DNA of 64,000 bases from Pseudomonas sp. FP2196 (GTDB lineage Bacteria > Pseudomonadota > Gammaproteobacteria > Pseudomonadales > Pseudomonadaceae), in NCBI RefSeq assembly GCF_030687715.1, contig NZ_CP117445.1:2352501-2416500 (forward strand). The letters run 5' to 3'. The position numbers and the translations under genes are program-made. Of this stretch, positions 8,701-16,681 are shown piece by piece. Below the pieces are notes generated by a model, which made no database searches, was not told the origin of the DNA, and saw only the letters and a list, made by a program, of their open reading frames with translations. The stretch's first letter is position 1; each line of letters opens with the position of its first letter.

Positions 8701-9717
8701 TCACAGGGCAATCAGCCGGATCGGGCTGTCATCGGTCACGTTCAGCGCCGCACACATTGCAGGGGTGAGGGACAGCGGTTGATCGGGGTGGTAATCGAGT
8801 TCGGCGACGATGGCCCGGAAGCCATGCAGCGCATCGTTGCTCAGCAGATAATGGCTGCGTGCATCAATGCGCGGTTGTTGCTGCGCCCGTGCGGTCCGGC
8901 TTTGAGCGACCGAACGGATGTTCGCGGTGCGCGCGTACAACGTCGGGCCAGCGTCGAACAAGTCAATGTAGCTGTTGGTTTCGAAGCCTTCGCGCTCAAG
9001 AATGTCGAAGGCTTCCTGGCCATCCGGGTGAATACGGCCGATACAGTCCTGCGCCGCTTGCGGCAGCATCGGCACGTAGATCGGGTATTGCGGCATCAGT
9101 TCGGCGAGGAACGCGCGGCTCTGCAACCCGCACAGGCGTTCGGCCTCGGCGTAGGGCAGGTCGAAGAAGTGCTTGCCCAGCGCATCCCAGAACGGCGAAT
9201 GACCGTCCTCGTCGCTGTAACCGACGATTTCGGTAATCACTGCTTCGGCGAAGCGCTGCGCGTGGGCCGCGATGAACAGCAAGCGCGCCCGCGAGAGCAA
9301 TTCGGAGAACGGCGTGCGTACCAGCGCTGCGTCGATGTGGAAACCACGCAACAGGGTGTGATCGTTCAGGTCGTGGCACAACGAAAGCGCCGGCACGCCG
9401 TGCTCGATATTCAGCTCCCGCGAGGCACTGGTGAAATGGCGATTGCGCAGGCTGTAGAACGGCTCGCCAAAACCGGCCTTGGCGAGGATCTCCGAACAGC
9501 CCACCAGCCGCTGACTGTCAGTATCTTCCAGCACGAAGAAATAGTTTTCCGGGCCGTGGGCCGCGGCCTCGCTGGCAAACGAGGCACAGGAGCCAGCGAT
9601 TTTCTCGCGCAAACGCTCGCTGTCGTCCGGCAGGGAGGTCACGCCCACCAGACTGTCGTGGGCCAATTGCTGGAGCTGGGGCAGGTCATTCTGCTCGACT
9701 GGGCGTAAGACCAGCAT
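8701..9717 (-). CDS. Arginine N-succinyltransferase alpha-like subunit (AruF paralogue)
   Basis: 338 residues, AstA family, about the same length as its partner downstream. It has VLRPVEQNDLPQLQQLA at the start, VGYSDEDGHSPFWDALGKHF in the middle and REGFETNSYIDLFDAGPTL near 240. AGGAGTACATCC precedes the ATG at 9717. The gap to the AruG-like gene is 61 bases, so both are probably translated from one transcript. A hairpin followed by a short T run lies only 20 bases upstream of the start and may attenuate read-through from the permease gene. Confidence 0.85.
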   Translation of the reverse strand: MLVLRPVEQNDLPQLQQLAHDSLVGVTSLPDDSERLREKIAGSCASFASEAAAHGPENYFFVLEDTDSQRLVGCSEILAKAGFGEPFYSLRNRHFTSASRELNIEHGVPALSLCHDLNDHTLLRGFHIDAALVRTPFSELLSRARLLFIAAHAQRFAEAVITEIVGYSDEDGHSPFWDALGKHFFDLPYAEAERLCGLQSRAFLAELMPQYPIYVPMLPQAAQDCIGRIHPDGQEAFDILEREGFETNSYIDLFDAGPTLYARTANIRSVAQSRTARAQQQPRIDARSHYLLSNDALHGFRAIVAELDYHPDQPLSLTPAMCAALNVTDDSPIRLIAL

Positions 9718-9737
9718 GGATGTACTCCTGTATCAAA

Positions 9738-9760
9738 AGGTTCGGCGAATCACCGAACCT
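9738..9760 (-). terminator. Hairpin with short T run before the AruF-like gene
   Basis: AGGTTCGG-N7-CCGAACCT, a perfect 8-bp stem. Read on the minus strand it runs into TTTTGATAC. It lies between the permease stop and the AruF-like start, so it could terminate or attenuate the operon. Confidence 0.5.
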
Positions 9761-9789
9761 GACTATCACTGTCGGTTTCCACGCGTTAA

Positions 9790-9832
9790 AGCGGCGGTCG
9801 CCTGATTTGTTGTCAGACGCCGCTCTTTTTCT
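9790..9832. terminator. Possible bidirectional terminator after the permease gene
   Basis: Stem AGCGGCG/CGCCGCT around a 21-base loop. On the plus strand it is followed by CTTTTTCTT; on the minus strand by TTTAACG. It follows the permease stop codon. Confidence 0.45.
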
Positions 9833-9834
9833 TG

Positions 9835-11184
9835 TCAGCCGTTGCTCGGGTCAGGCAGCGCAGTACTGGCGCCGAGCTTGTTGAGGAAGAACAGGTACAC
9901 CAGACCCAGGGCAATCCAGATCAGGCCGAGTTTCTGCGCATCGACGCCCATGTTGTACATGATGGCCGCGACGATGATGAAGCCGATCACCGGGCAGATC
10001 AGATGGCGCACGACCTGACCGGACTTTTGCCGACGCCAGTAGTAGTTGATCACGGTCAGGTGCAGCAGCATGAAACCACTGAGTGCGCCGAAGTTCACCA
10101 GCGAGGTCAGGGTGTCGACCGAGTTGATGAACAGGTAGCAGATCACCAGCGACAGCACCGCCACCAGATAAATGCTCAGGTACGGCGTGTTGTGTTTCGG
10201 ATGCACTTTGGCCAGCACTTTCGGCAACTTGCCGTCGCGGGCCATGCCGAACAGCAGGCGCGAGACAGCGGCTTGCGAAGTGATCGCCACGGCCACGCCC
10301 CAGGCCAGCGCAGTCGCTACAGCGGTCAGGGTCGCCAGCCAGCTGCCCGCGGCGATTTCGGCGATTTCATAGAACGCGGTGTCAGCGGATTTGAAGCCCA
10401 TGCCCGCTGCCAGATCAGTAGCAATCCAGGTCTGCGCAACGAAGATCACGCCCATCACCATCAAGGTGATCAGAGCGGCTTTGCCGACGCTGCGGCCCGG
10501 GTCGCCCTTGATCTCTTCGGCGAGGGTGGAAATCGCGTCGAAGCCAAGGAACGAAAGCACCGCGATCGACACCGCTTGCATCAGCAGGGCGAAATTGAAG
10601 GTTTCCGGGTGATACAGCGGCGCCAGCGTCAGCTCGCCGTTACCGCCACCGTTGTGCAGAGCGTTCCAGGCGTAGAACAGGAAGATGCCCAGCACCACCA
10701 GTTGCGCCAGCAGGAAAATGATGTTCATCCGCGCGGTGAAGGTGATGCCGCGCAGGTTGACGAAAGTCGCGCTGACGAGGAACGCCAGAATGAAGCCGAC
10801 TTTCGGAATGTCCGGATACAAATGGTTGAGCGCCATCGCCGCATACACATACAGCAGCGGTGGTATCAGCAGGTAATCGAGCAGCATCAGCCAACCGGCG
10901 ATGAAGCCGACGTGTTGATTGAGGCCGCGTTGCGCGTAGGAATACACCGAGCCTGCGATCGGAAAAGCCTTGGCCATGCTGCCGTAGCTTAACGCCGTGA
11001 ACAGCATTGCCACCATGCCGATGATGTACGCCAGCGGCACCATTCCCGGTGCCTCGGCATTCACATAGCCATACACGCCGAACGGGGCGATGGGGATCAT
11101 GAAGATCATCCCGTACACCACCAGATCCGTGAGCGTGAGGCTACGTTTCAACTCTTGCTTGTAGCCGAATTCTTCAATTTCCAT
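9835..11184 (-). CDS. APC-family amino acid/polyamine permease
   Basis: 449 residues with about twelve hydrophobic helices. The first helix contains the substrate-binding glycine-rich motif of APC transporters (VYGMIFMIPIAPFGVYGYV), and YGSMAKAFPIAGSVYSYAQR is typical of PuuP/PlaP-type importers. I chose the ATG at 11184 (MEIEEFGYKQ) because AAGGAG lies nine bases upstream; an ATG eight codons earlier (11208) has no Shine-Dalgarno. It should import an amine or amino acid for the enzymes of the operon. Its substrate is not known. Confidence 0.88.
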   Translation of the reverse strand: MEIEEFGYKQELKRSLTLTDLVVYGMIFMIPIAPFGVYGYVNAEAPGMVPLAYIIGMVAMLFTALSYGSMAKAFPIAGSVYSYAQRGLNQHVGFIAGWLMLLDYLLIPPLLYVYAAMALNHLYPDIPKVGFILAFLVSATFVNLRGITFTARMNIIFLLAQLVVLGIFLFYAWNALHNGGGNGELTLAPLYHPETFNFALLMQAVSIAVLSFLGFDAISTLAEEIKGDPGRSVGKAALITLMVMGVIFVAQTWIATDLAAGMGFKSADTAFYEIAEIAAGSWLATLTAVATALAWGVAVAITSQAAVSRLLFGMARDGKLPKVLAKVHPKHNTPYLSIYLVAVLSLVICYLFINSVDTLTSLVNFGALSGFMLLHLTVINYYWRRQKSGQVVRHLICPVIGFIIVAAIMYNMGVDAQKLGLIWIALGLVYLFFLNKLGASTALPDPSNG

Positions 11185-11233
11185 GAAGCGCAACTCCTTG
11201 TCAGCCATCGATTGTTTTTTAGTTCTTCTATCG

Positions 11234-11245
11234 GTAATCCGTTAC
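11234..11245. promoter_or_regulatory. Candidate RpiR-type operator upstream of the permease
   Basis: Palindrome GTAATCCGTTAC, 49 bases upstream of the permease start. It shares the 9-mer AATCCGTTA with the site ahead of the RpiR gene (14881-14889). No other regulator gene lies in this operon, so the RpiR protein is the likely binder (inference). Confidence 0.45.
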
Positions 11246-11275
11246 AGCATCAGCAGTCTTTACAGGCGTCTTTCC

Positions 11276-12028
11276 TTACAGCAATGGCGCGAGGTATCCG
11301 GCCCAGCGCGAGACGGCTTCCGGGTTTGGCAACAAGTCGTTGCGCACCTCGATCAACACCGACTCCAGGCCCCGGGCGTCACCGTGCACCGGCACGGTCA
11401 TGTCGCCCAGCGGATCTATCTTGTACGGCTGGTTGCCCGCGACGTTAAGAGGAAGCTCTTCGAGGCCGTCGAGCAGCCGTTGGGCATACGCCTTGGCCTG
11501 ACCGAACAGCACGCCGATTTCCAGCGGGCGCGGCTGGCCGTAATACACCGGGGTGAAAGTGTGAATCCCGATCACCCGCACCGGTTGACTCTTGGCGACG
11601 CGCTCGTCGATCAGCGTCTGCAGGCGCGCATGAAACGGCTTGAACAGCGTCTGGCGCCGGTATTCGCGGCTGGCTTCGTCCAGCTCGCGATTGCCCGGCA
11701 CTTGGTAAATCTCGCTCTGCACCGGAATGCTGTCAGGTGCATGCCGTGGTCGATTCAGATCAATCAGCAGCCGCGAATAGTTGGCGCTCAACAGCGTTGC
11801 GCCGAGTGTTTCCGACAATTGCTCGGCCAGTTGCAGCGCGCCGATGTCCCAGGCGATGTGCTCACGCGCGGCGGCATCGTCCAGGCCCAGGTTGTTCAGG
11901 GCCTCGGGGATGTAGCGACTGGCGTGCTCGCACACCAGAATCACCGGGTGCGTCGAGTCGGCGCGGCTCAGGCTGTAGACCGGTCGGGTGTACAACCCAA
12001 GCTCTGCGGATTCAGTACAGGCGTGCAT
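11276..12028 (-). CDS. N-formylglutamate amidohydrolase family protein
   Basis: 250 residues, cytoplasmic. The family metal- and substrate-binding segments are VILVCEHASRYIPEAL near the start, HIAWDIGALQLAEQLSETL, ANYSRLLIDLNRP and VIGIHTFTPVYYG. Known members deformylate N-formylglutamate in histidine breakdown; here there are no hut genes, so the substrate may be another N-formyl or N-acyl amino acid. The ATG at 12028 lies inside the end of the ligase gene (17-base overlap), showing translational coupling; a GTG three codons earlier is an alternative start. Confidence 0.83.
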   Translation of the reverse strand: MHACTESAELGLYTRPVYSLSRADSTHPVILVCEHASRYIPEALNNLGLDDAAAREHIAWDIGALQLAEQLSETLGATLLSANYSRLLIDLNRPRHAPDSIPVQSEIYQVPGNRELDEASREYRRQTLFKPFHARLQTLIDERVAKSQPVRVIGIHTFTPVYYGQPRPLEIGVLFGQAKAYAQRLLDGLEELPLNVAGNQPYKIDPLGDMTVPVHGDARGLESVLIEVRNDLLPNPEAVSRWAGYLAPLL

Positions 12029-13343
12029 AGTGCTCACACAGGTCAGCGGGCGAGAGCTGTTCCGTCAGCGCCAGTTCCTCGGTTTTCAGGGCGTGGTAAG
12101 TGTCGAGCAACGGCTTGGGCAGCCATTCATTGAAGGCGCCACTGTTGCGCAGGCAATCCAGTGCCTGGGCCAGCGAGGCGGGCAGGGCAACGATGCCCCG
12201 CGCCTTGCGTTGCTCGTCGTTGAGTGAGTCGGGAATCTCATCGGTGATCGCGTTCAGTGCCAGACGCTGCTCGATGCCCAGGCGTCCGGCGATCAGCAGC
12301 GCGGCCATGGCCAGGTGCGGCGAGGCGGTGGCGTCCATGGCGCGGAATTCGAGGTTGAACTGTGTGGCCACGGATTTGCCGCCCAGCGTCACCGTCGGGC
12401 AGATGCGCAGCGCCGCTTCACGGTTCTGCTGGCCCAGGCAGGCGTAGGACGCGCTCCAGTGGTGGGGCTGCAAGCGCTCATACGAGACCGGGGTCGGTGC
12501 GGTGAACGCACACAGCGCCGGCAAGTAATGCAGGATGCCCGCGGCCCAATGCTGGCCGAGGGTCGACAGACCATTGCTGGTGCCTGCGTCGTAGAGCATT
12601 GGCTGGCCGGCCAGATCAAGCAGGCTGACGTGCAGGTGTACCCCGTTGCACACCGCGTTCTCGGCGGTTTTCGGCGCGAAGCTCAGGTCGATGCCCATTT
12701 GCCGGGCAATCTCACGGGTAATCTCGCGCACGTTCACTGCGCGGTCCGCCGCTGCCACGCCTAAGGTCGGACGGCAGGTGATTTCGTATTGATGCTTGCC
12801 GTATTCGGGCAGAAACATTTCCGGTTCGACGCCGCCGGCGCGCAGGGCGCTGAGCAGCCAGCCGCCGAATTCGGCACCTTGACGCTGCGCTTCGAGGGAA
12901 AACGCCAGGTGTTCAGCAAAACCTGCGTGCAGGTTGAATTCGTGTTCGAAGGCGGCATTGACCTGCAGGCCCAGTGCGTCGCGATAACGCTCGATTTCAT
13001 CACGTAACAATGTGCGCGGGCAGGCACCCCAAGGGCGGCCATCGGTTTCGCGGATGTCGCCGTGAATGAAGTCCAGCGCTGGCGCATCAGCATCCGGCCC
13101 GTTGCTGACGGTGACGCGGCTGCTCAGATCCGGAATCAGGCGCAAGTCGCCATAAGCGCCCCACGGGTTGGTCGAGGCAATGATGTCCTGCGGTGTCAAC
13201 GCACTGTTGGCCGGCACCCAGCCGCAGCCGGCGGCCTGGTAATGCTCAAGCTCGTCGGTGGGAAACGAGCGGCCACGGGTGATGCCGATCAGGTCAGTGG
13301 TGACGATGGTGGTCATCGGCAGCGGCGTCAGGCGTGCGCTCAT
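12012..13343 (-). CDS. Glutamine synthetase family ligase (gamma-glutamyl-amide type)
   Basis: 443 residues. GS-fold active-site segments are present: FEHEFNLHAGF (metal-binding Glu), PEYGKHQYEITCRP, NAVCNGVHLHVSL (the His ATP/metal segment) and EFRAMDATASPHLAMAALL near the C terminus. The adenylylation loop of housekeeping GlnA is not seen. PuuA/PauA-type relatives join glutamate to an amine, which fits a catabolic operon with an amine permease. The start ATG at 13343 overlaps the isochorismatase-like stop by 4 bases (ATGA). The amine partner is unknown. Confidence 0.85.
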   Translation of the reverse strand: MSARLTPLPMTTIVTTDLIGITRGRSFPTDELEHYQAAGCGWVPANSALTPQDIIASTNPWGAYGDLRLIPDLSSRVTVSNGPDADAPALDFIHGDIRETDGRPWGACPRTLLRDEIERYRDALGLQVNAAFEHEFNLHAGFAEHLAFSLEAQRQGAEFGGWLLSALRAGGVEPEMFLPEYGKHQYEITCRPTLGVAAADRAVNVREITREIARQMGIDLSFAPKTAENAVCNGVHLHVSLLDLAGQPMLYDAGTSNGLSTLGQHWAAGILHYLPALCAFTAPTPVSYERLQPHHWSASYACLGQQNREAALRICPTVTLGGKSVATQFNLEFRAMDATASPHLAMAALLIAGRLGIEQRLALNAITDEIPDSLNDEQRKARGIVALPASLAQALDCLRNSGAFNEWLPKPLLDTYHALKTEELALTEQLSPADLCEHYARLY

Positions 13344-13984
13344 GGCTGCATCTCCTGCAACCGGCCGAGCACGGTTTGCGTGTCGGTGATCCAGCAGTAG
13401 CCCTTGATTGCGTTCAGACAGGCGTCATGGCGTTCGGCGCTGTAGGTGGCGCAGGCGTCCTCGACCAGCGTCACCAGATAGCCTCGGTCGGCAGCGTCGC
13501 GCACAGCCATGTCGACGCATTGATCGGTAACGATGCCGGCGATGATCAGGTGACGGGTTTCCAGGTTGCGCAGGACGTAGTCGATGTTGGTCGAGTTGAA
13601 AACGCCAGAAGAAGTCTTGGGCAGGACGATTTCATTTTCTACCGGCGACAGGTCATCAATGATCCGCGCCTGCACGCTGCCCTTGGGCAGGTGCATGTCT
13701 GACAGCTTGTGATCCAGCGAGCGGTCGCGGCCATCAGCGGTCAGGCTTTCGATGAGGGTGTGCAGGACGTTCTGCCGCGCCTGACGAAAGGCACTGAGCA
13801 ATCGGCGTTGATTGGGCACCACCTGCATGTGCGCGCGGGTCAGGAAATACTCGGCGTCCGGGCCGTTCAGGTGCGGGTCGAACTGCGGTTCGAGCCAGGC
13901 ACGCTGCATGTCCACCAGCAGCAACGCGGTATGGTCGGTGACAAACGGCAAGTCCCGCGGTGAGCGGTGGGGAAGGCTGAACAT
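13340..13984 (-). CDS. Isochorismatase-like cysteine hydrolase
   Basis: 214 residues. The Asp-Lys-Cys triad of the family is visible: Asp25 in LLLVDMQRAW, Lys123 in VLPKTSSGVFNST and Cys156 in GIVTDQCVDMA. Members hydrolyse amides such as nicotinamide, N-carbamoyl compounds and ureido acids, or isochorismate. The gene starts two bases after the RpiR stop and overlaps the next gene by 4 bases, so it belongs firmly to this operon. An amide or carbamoyl substrate is more likely than isochorismate in this context (inference). Confidence 0.87.
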   Translation of the reverse strand: MFSLPHRSPRDLPFVTDHTALLLVDMQRAWLEPQFDPHLNGPDAEYFLTRAHMQVVPNQRRLLSAFRQARQNVLHTLIESLTADGRDRSLDHKLSDMHLPKGSVQARIIDDLSPVENEIVLPKTSSGVFNSTNIDYVLRNLETRHLIIAGIVTDQCVDMAVRDAADRGYLVTLVEDACATYSAERHDACLNAIKGYCWITDTQTVLGRLQEMQP

Positions 13985-13986
13985 CC

Positions 13987-14841
13987 TTATTTATCCTCCA
14001 GCAGGTGGGTGTTGAAGTCGTTGCGCAGGGCGTCGATGCCTTCCAGGCGATCGGCCAGATTTTCAGTGCGCAGGGTCAGGCAGGCGATCAGTGCTTCGAC
14101 CTGAGCCAGCGCCGGGACCATGGTGTCGAACGGCGAAGCCGATTCCACCGGGGCGCTGATGATCAGATCAGCCAGTTCGCGCAGCGGCGAGGCGTAGATG
14201 TCGGTGAACAGCACCACGCGCGCGTTGCTGTTTTTCGCGGCACTGGCGACGCGCAGGGCCTGGGTTTGATAACGGCGGTAGTCAAACACCAGCACCACGT
14301 CCTGGCGTTGCAGATCGAACAGGCGATCGGGCAGTTGCGCGTTGTCCTCCAGTGCAAAGCAACCGGGGCGCAGCAGGCGCAAGTGATTGAGCAGGTAAGT
14401 CGCCATCAGGCTACTGAAACGGCCGCCGAAGCAGTACACCTGATGTCGGCCATCGAGCAGCCAGTCGGCGAGGATGCGCACGTCTTCGGGTTGGGTCAGC
14501 GATAGGGTTTCAACCAGCAGGCGTTGGCTGTCGTCCAGATAGTGGCTCCAGGCGTCGTCCTTTTGCTGCTGTGCGCGTGGCTGCAGCAGGGTGCGCGGAG
14601 AGCGCAAGCGATGGTCCATGTCGCTGAGCAGGGCGTCCTGGAATTCGGCATAACCGCCGAAACCGAGTTTTTTCACCAGTCTCACGATGGTCGGATCGCT
14701 GACGCCGGCATGTTCGGCCAGTCGCGCCATGGGCCCCAGCCCATTGCGTGGGTACTGATCAAGCAGGGCGCGAACGACTTTGCGCTCTGACGGCGTAAGG
14801 TCGAGGCCGGGGTCGGTGATCAGGTCTCTGAGAGGGGGCAT
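13987..14841 (-). CDS. MurR/RpiR-family transcriptional regulator
   Basis: 284 residues from the ATG at 14841 (GGAG five bases upstream); an in-frame ATG at 14880 would add 13 residues. The N-terminal RpiR helix-turn-helix covers roughly residues 10-80 (LTPSERKVVRALL, HAGVSDPTIVRLVKKLGFGGYAEFQ). A C-terminal SIS domain (about 115-260; VYCFGGRFSSLMATYLLNHL) usually senses a phosphosugar or other small ligand. It is the first gene of the operon, so it probably controls its own transcription. Candidate operators lie at 14881-14918 and 11234-11245. Confidence 0.88.
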   Translation of the reverse strand: MPPLRDLITDPGLDLTPSERKVVRALLDQYPRNGLGPMARLAEHAGVSDPTIVRLVKKLGFGGYAEFQDALLSDMDHRLRSPRTLLQPRAQQQKDDAWSHYLDDSQRLLVETLSLTQPEDVRILADWLLDGRHQVYCFGGRFSSLMATYLLNHLRLLRPGCFALEDNAQLPDRLFDLQRQDVVLVFDYRRYQTQALRVASAAKNSNARVVLFTDIYASPLRELADLIISAPVESASPFDTMVPALAQVEALIACLTLRTENLADRLEGIDALRNDFNTHLLEDK

Positions 14842-14880
14842 CCTGGCTCCTGCTGGATGGGTGTGTTGAATTCGCTTCAT

Positions 14881-14918
14881 AATCCGTTAAAACAGTATTT
14901 ATGTAACGGACATTACAT
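14881..14918. promoter_or_regulatory. Candidate operator region of the RpiR regulator
   Basis: Inverted repeat TCCGTTA (14883-14889) and TAACGGA (14904-14910), 21 bp centre to centre, which places both on one face of the helix. It overlaps a second palindrome, ATGTAA-N6-TTACAT (14901-14918). The 9-mer AATCCGTTA recurs upstream of the permease. The rest of 14842-15169 shows nothing else I can assign. Confidence 0.5.
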
Positions 14919-15169
14919 GTCTAGCGATTTTTTTGGCGTGTTGAAAAGGCCATGAAATGAGGCAATACCCCCGTGTAACAAGGGCTACATTGAAATCGAC
15001 AGGTTTTGTAGTCCATTGCCCATAGTGGTGTCAGATATCGCCGCTTTTTCGCAATCGCTGAGTGACACTTCGCGGCATCGACCAGTCCACAAGCCTCGGT
15101 TTACGGCACAATGGCCAACATATCGGCCAAGCGCCGTTGAATTGATGTCCCTCGACCGAGTGATTGATT

Positions 15170-15739
15170 GTGCAAACCAGCCGTTTGACATTGATATGCC
15201 ATGCACGAACCGTCGCACAAAAATTGGCGCGTTTTCCTACGAGTGAGCCTGTTGAAAATATTGGCTTGGCCTCTGACGCCCTGGCTACGCGTTTTCAACC
15301 TCCGCGGCGCTTGATCTGCGGACCGGAATTGCGCACCCGGCAGACGGCGGCGTGGTTTGGCATGGATGCTCAAGTCGATGAGGCGCTGCGCGATTGTGAT
15401 TGGGGACAGTGGCACGGCAAATCGATCAAGGATCTGCAAAATACACAGGAAGCGGCGTTACGCACTTGGCTGGAAGATCCCCACGCGACGCCCCACGGTG
15501 GTGAGTCGGTTACGCAACTTTGTGAACGGGTGGCTGCGTGGCTGGGCAGTTTGCAAGCCACGCCGGGCCATGTCGTGGCGGTCACCCATCCGTTCATCAT
15601 CCGCGCCGCGCTGATGCCGATGATGCGCGGTTCGGCCTTTCATGACATTGATGTCGAGCCGTTATCGGTTGTCGAACTGCGCTTCACGGGGCGCTGGCGG
15701 CTACGCTTGCCCGGTCTCGACGTTGCAGGAGCGCACTGA
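15170..15739 (+). CDS. Histidine phosphatase family protein beside cobF
   Basis: 189 residues from GTG 15170; a TTG at 15164 is also possible. It resembles CobC/phosphoglycerate-mutase-like phosphatases: the N-terminal catalytic segment reads TLICHARTVAQ instead of the common RHGET, and a second His is in VVAVTHPFIIRAAL. The Arg and acidic segment CGPELRTRQTAAWF is in the normal place. Position and one-base overlap (TGATG) with cobF suggest a role in cobalamin synthesis, such as alpha-ribazole phosphate removal. The altered RHG motif makes the activity less certain. Confidence 0.75.
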   Translation: MQTSRLTLICHARTVAQKLARFPTSEPVENIGLASDALATRFQPPRRLICGPELRTRQTAAWFGMDAQVDEALRDCDWGQWHGKSIKDLQNTQEAALRTWLEDPHATPHGGESVTQLCERVAAWLGSLQATPGHVVAVTHPFIIRAALMPMMRGSAFHDIDVEPLSVVELRFTGRWRLRLPGLDVAGAH

Positions 15740-16500
15740 TGAAACAACTGCTGGTGATCGGCATCGGCGCCGGCAATCCGGACTACATCACGATGCAGGC
15801 GGTGAAAGCGCTGAATCGGGTGGATGTTTTTTTTCTGATGGATAAAGGCGCGAGCAAGGACCAACTGATCGACCTGCGTCGCGAGATCTGTGAGCGCTAC
15901 ATTACGGATCCTACGTATCGTTTCGTGCAAGCCCACAGCCCGGAGCGCGAGCGGGGCGACGTGGACTACACCGCCAGCGTCGATGATCTGAATCGCGCCA
16001 AACAGCAAACCTTCGAACGGCTGATCAATGACGAAATGTCTGACGGCGAGTGCGGCGGTTTTCTGGTGTGGGGCGATCCGGCGTTGTACGACAGCACCAT
16101 TCGCATCCTCCAGGCGATTCTGGCGTCGGGCCGCTGTGCCTTCGAATTTGAGGTGATCCCCGGGATTACCAGCGTTCAGGCGTTGGCCGCGCAGCACAAG
16201 GTGCCGCTGAATACGATTGGCCGCTCGATTGAAATCACCACAGGCCGGCGGTTAACAGCGGGGCAGGTGAGTGATGCCGACAGTCTGGTGGTGATGCTCG
16301 ACGCCGAAGATTCCTACCACCATGTGGCTGATCCGCAGACAGAGATTTACTGGGGGGCCTATCTGGGCACGCCGGATGAGATTTTGATCAGCGGCAAACT
16401 CGGGGAGGTGGCGGACGAGATCGAGCGGGTGCGCAAGGCTGCGCGGGCTGAACATGGGTGGATCATGGACACGTATCTGCTGCGCAAACCCCATTTGTGA
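15739..16500 (+). CDS. cobF: Precorrin-6A synthase (deacetylating) CobF
   Basis: 253 residues, tetrapyrrole methylase fold. The N terminus LLVIGIGAGNPDYITMQAVKAL is the SAM-binding glycine-rich motif, FLVWGDPALYDSTIRIL is the second conserved block, and VIPGITSVQALAAQHKVPLN matches CobF. It methylates precorrin-5 at C1 with loss of acetate in the aerobic cobalamin pathway. It is translationally coupled to the phosphatase gene upstream. I saw no cobalamin riboswitch ahead of the pair. Confidence 0.93.
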   Translation: MKQLLVIGIGAGNPDYITMQAVKALNRVDVFFLMDKGASKDQLIDLRREICERYITDPTYRFVQAHSPERERGDVDYTASVDDLNRAKQQTFERLINDEMSDGECGGFLVWGDPALYDSTIRILQAILASGRCAFEFEVIPGITSVQALAAQHKVPLNTIGRSIEITTGRRLTAGQVSDADSLVVMLDAEDSYHHVADPQTEIYWGAYLGTPDEILISGKLGEVADEIERVRKAARAEHGWIMDTYLLRKPHL

Positions 16501-16512
16501 GCGACACAATCC

Positions 16513-16632
16513 TCTGTAGGCGCTGCCGAAGGCTGCGATCTTTTGATCCTGTTTTTTAAGGTCAAGATCAAAAGATCGCAGCCTTCGGCAGCTCCTACAG
16601 ATAAGTAGATCAGCAGATAAGCAGATAAGCAG
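16513..16632. repeat. Paired REP-type element plus short degenerate tandem repeats
   Basis: A long inverted repeat (CTGTAGG...CTGCCGAAGGCTGCGATCTTTTGAT and its complement, 16513-16600) lies between convergent cobF and atoB. It is followed by a degenerate AGATAAGCAG-type tandem repeat up to about 16632. The hairpin may double as the terminator of both genes. Confidence 0.8.
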
Positions 16633-16681
16633 GAAGGCAGCGAGCGGATGTCGTGGATCCGCCCGCTGACTGTATTGCTCT

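Noticed and set aside
9832..10992. Long plus-strand open frame opposite the permease
   Set aside because: It encodes a Gln/His/Arg-rich string typical of antisense to a hydrophobic membrane protein.
14842..15169. Cobalamin riboswitch upstream of cobF
   Set aside because: No B12-box-like sequence or suitable stem set could be seen; only the RpiR-side palindromes are present.
16598..16632. AGATAAGCAG tandem repeats as a regulatory array
   Set aside because: Short, degenerate and located downstream of convergent genes; probably replication slippage beside the REP element.
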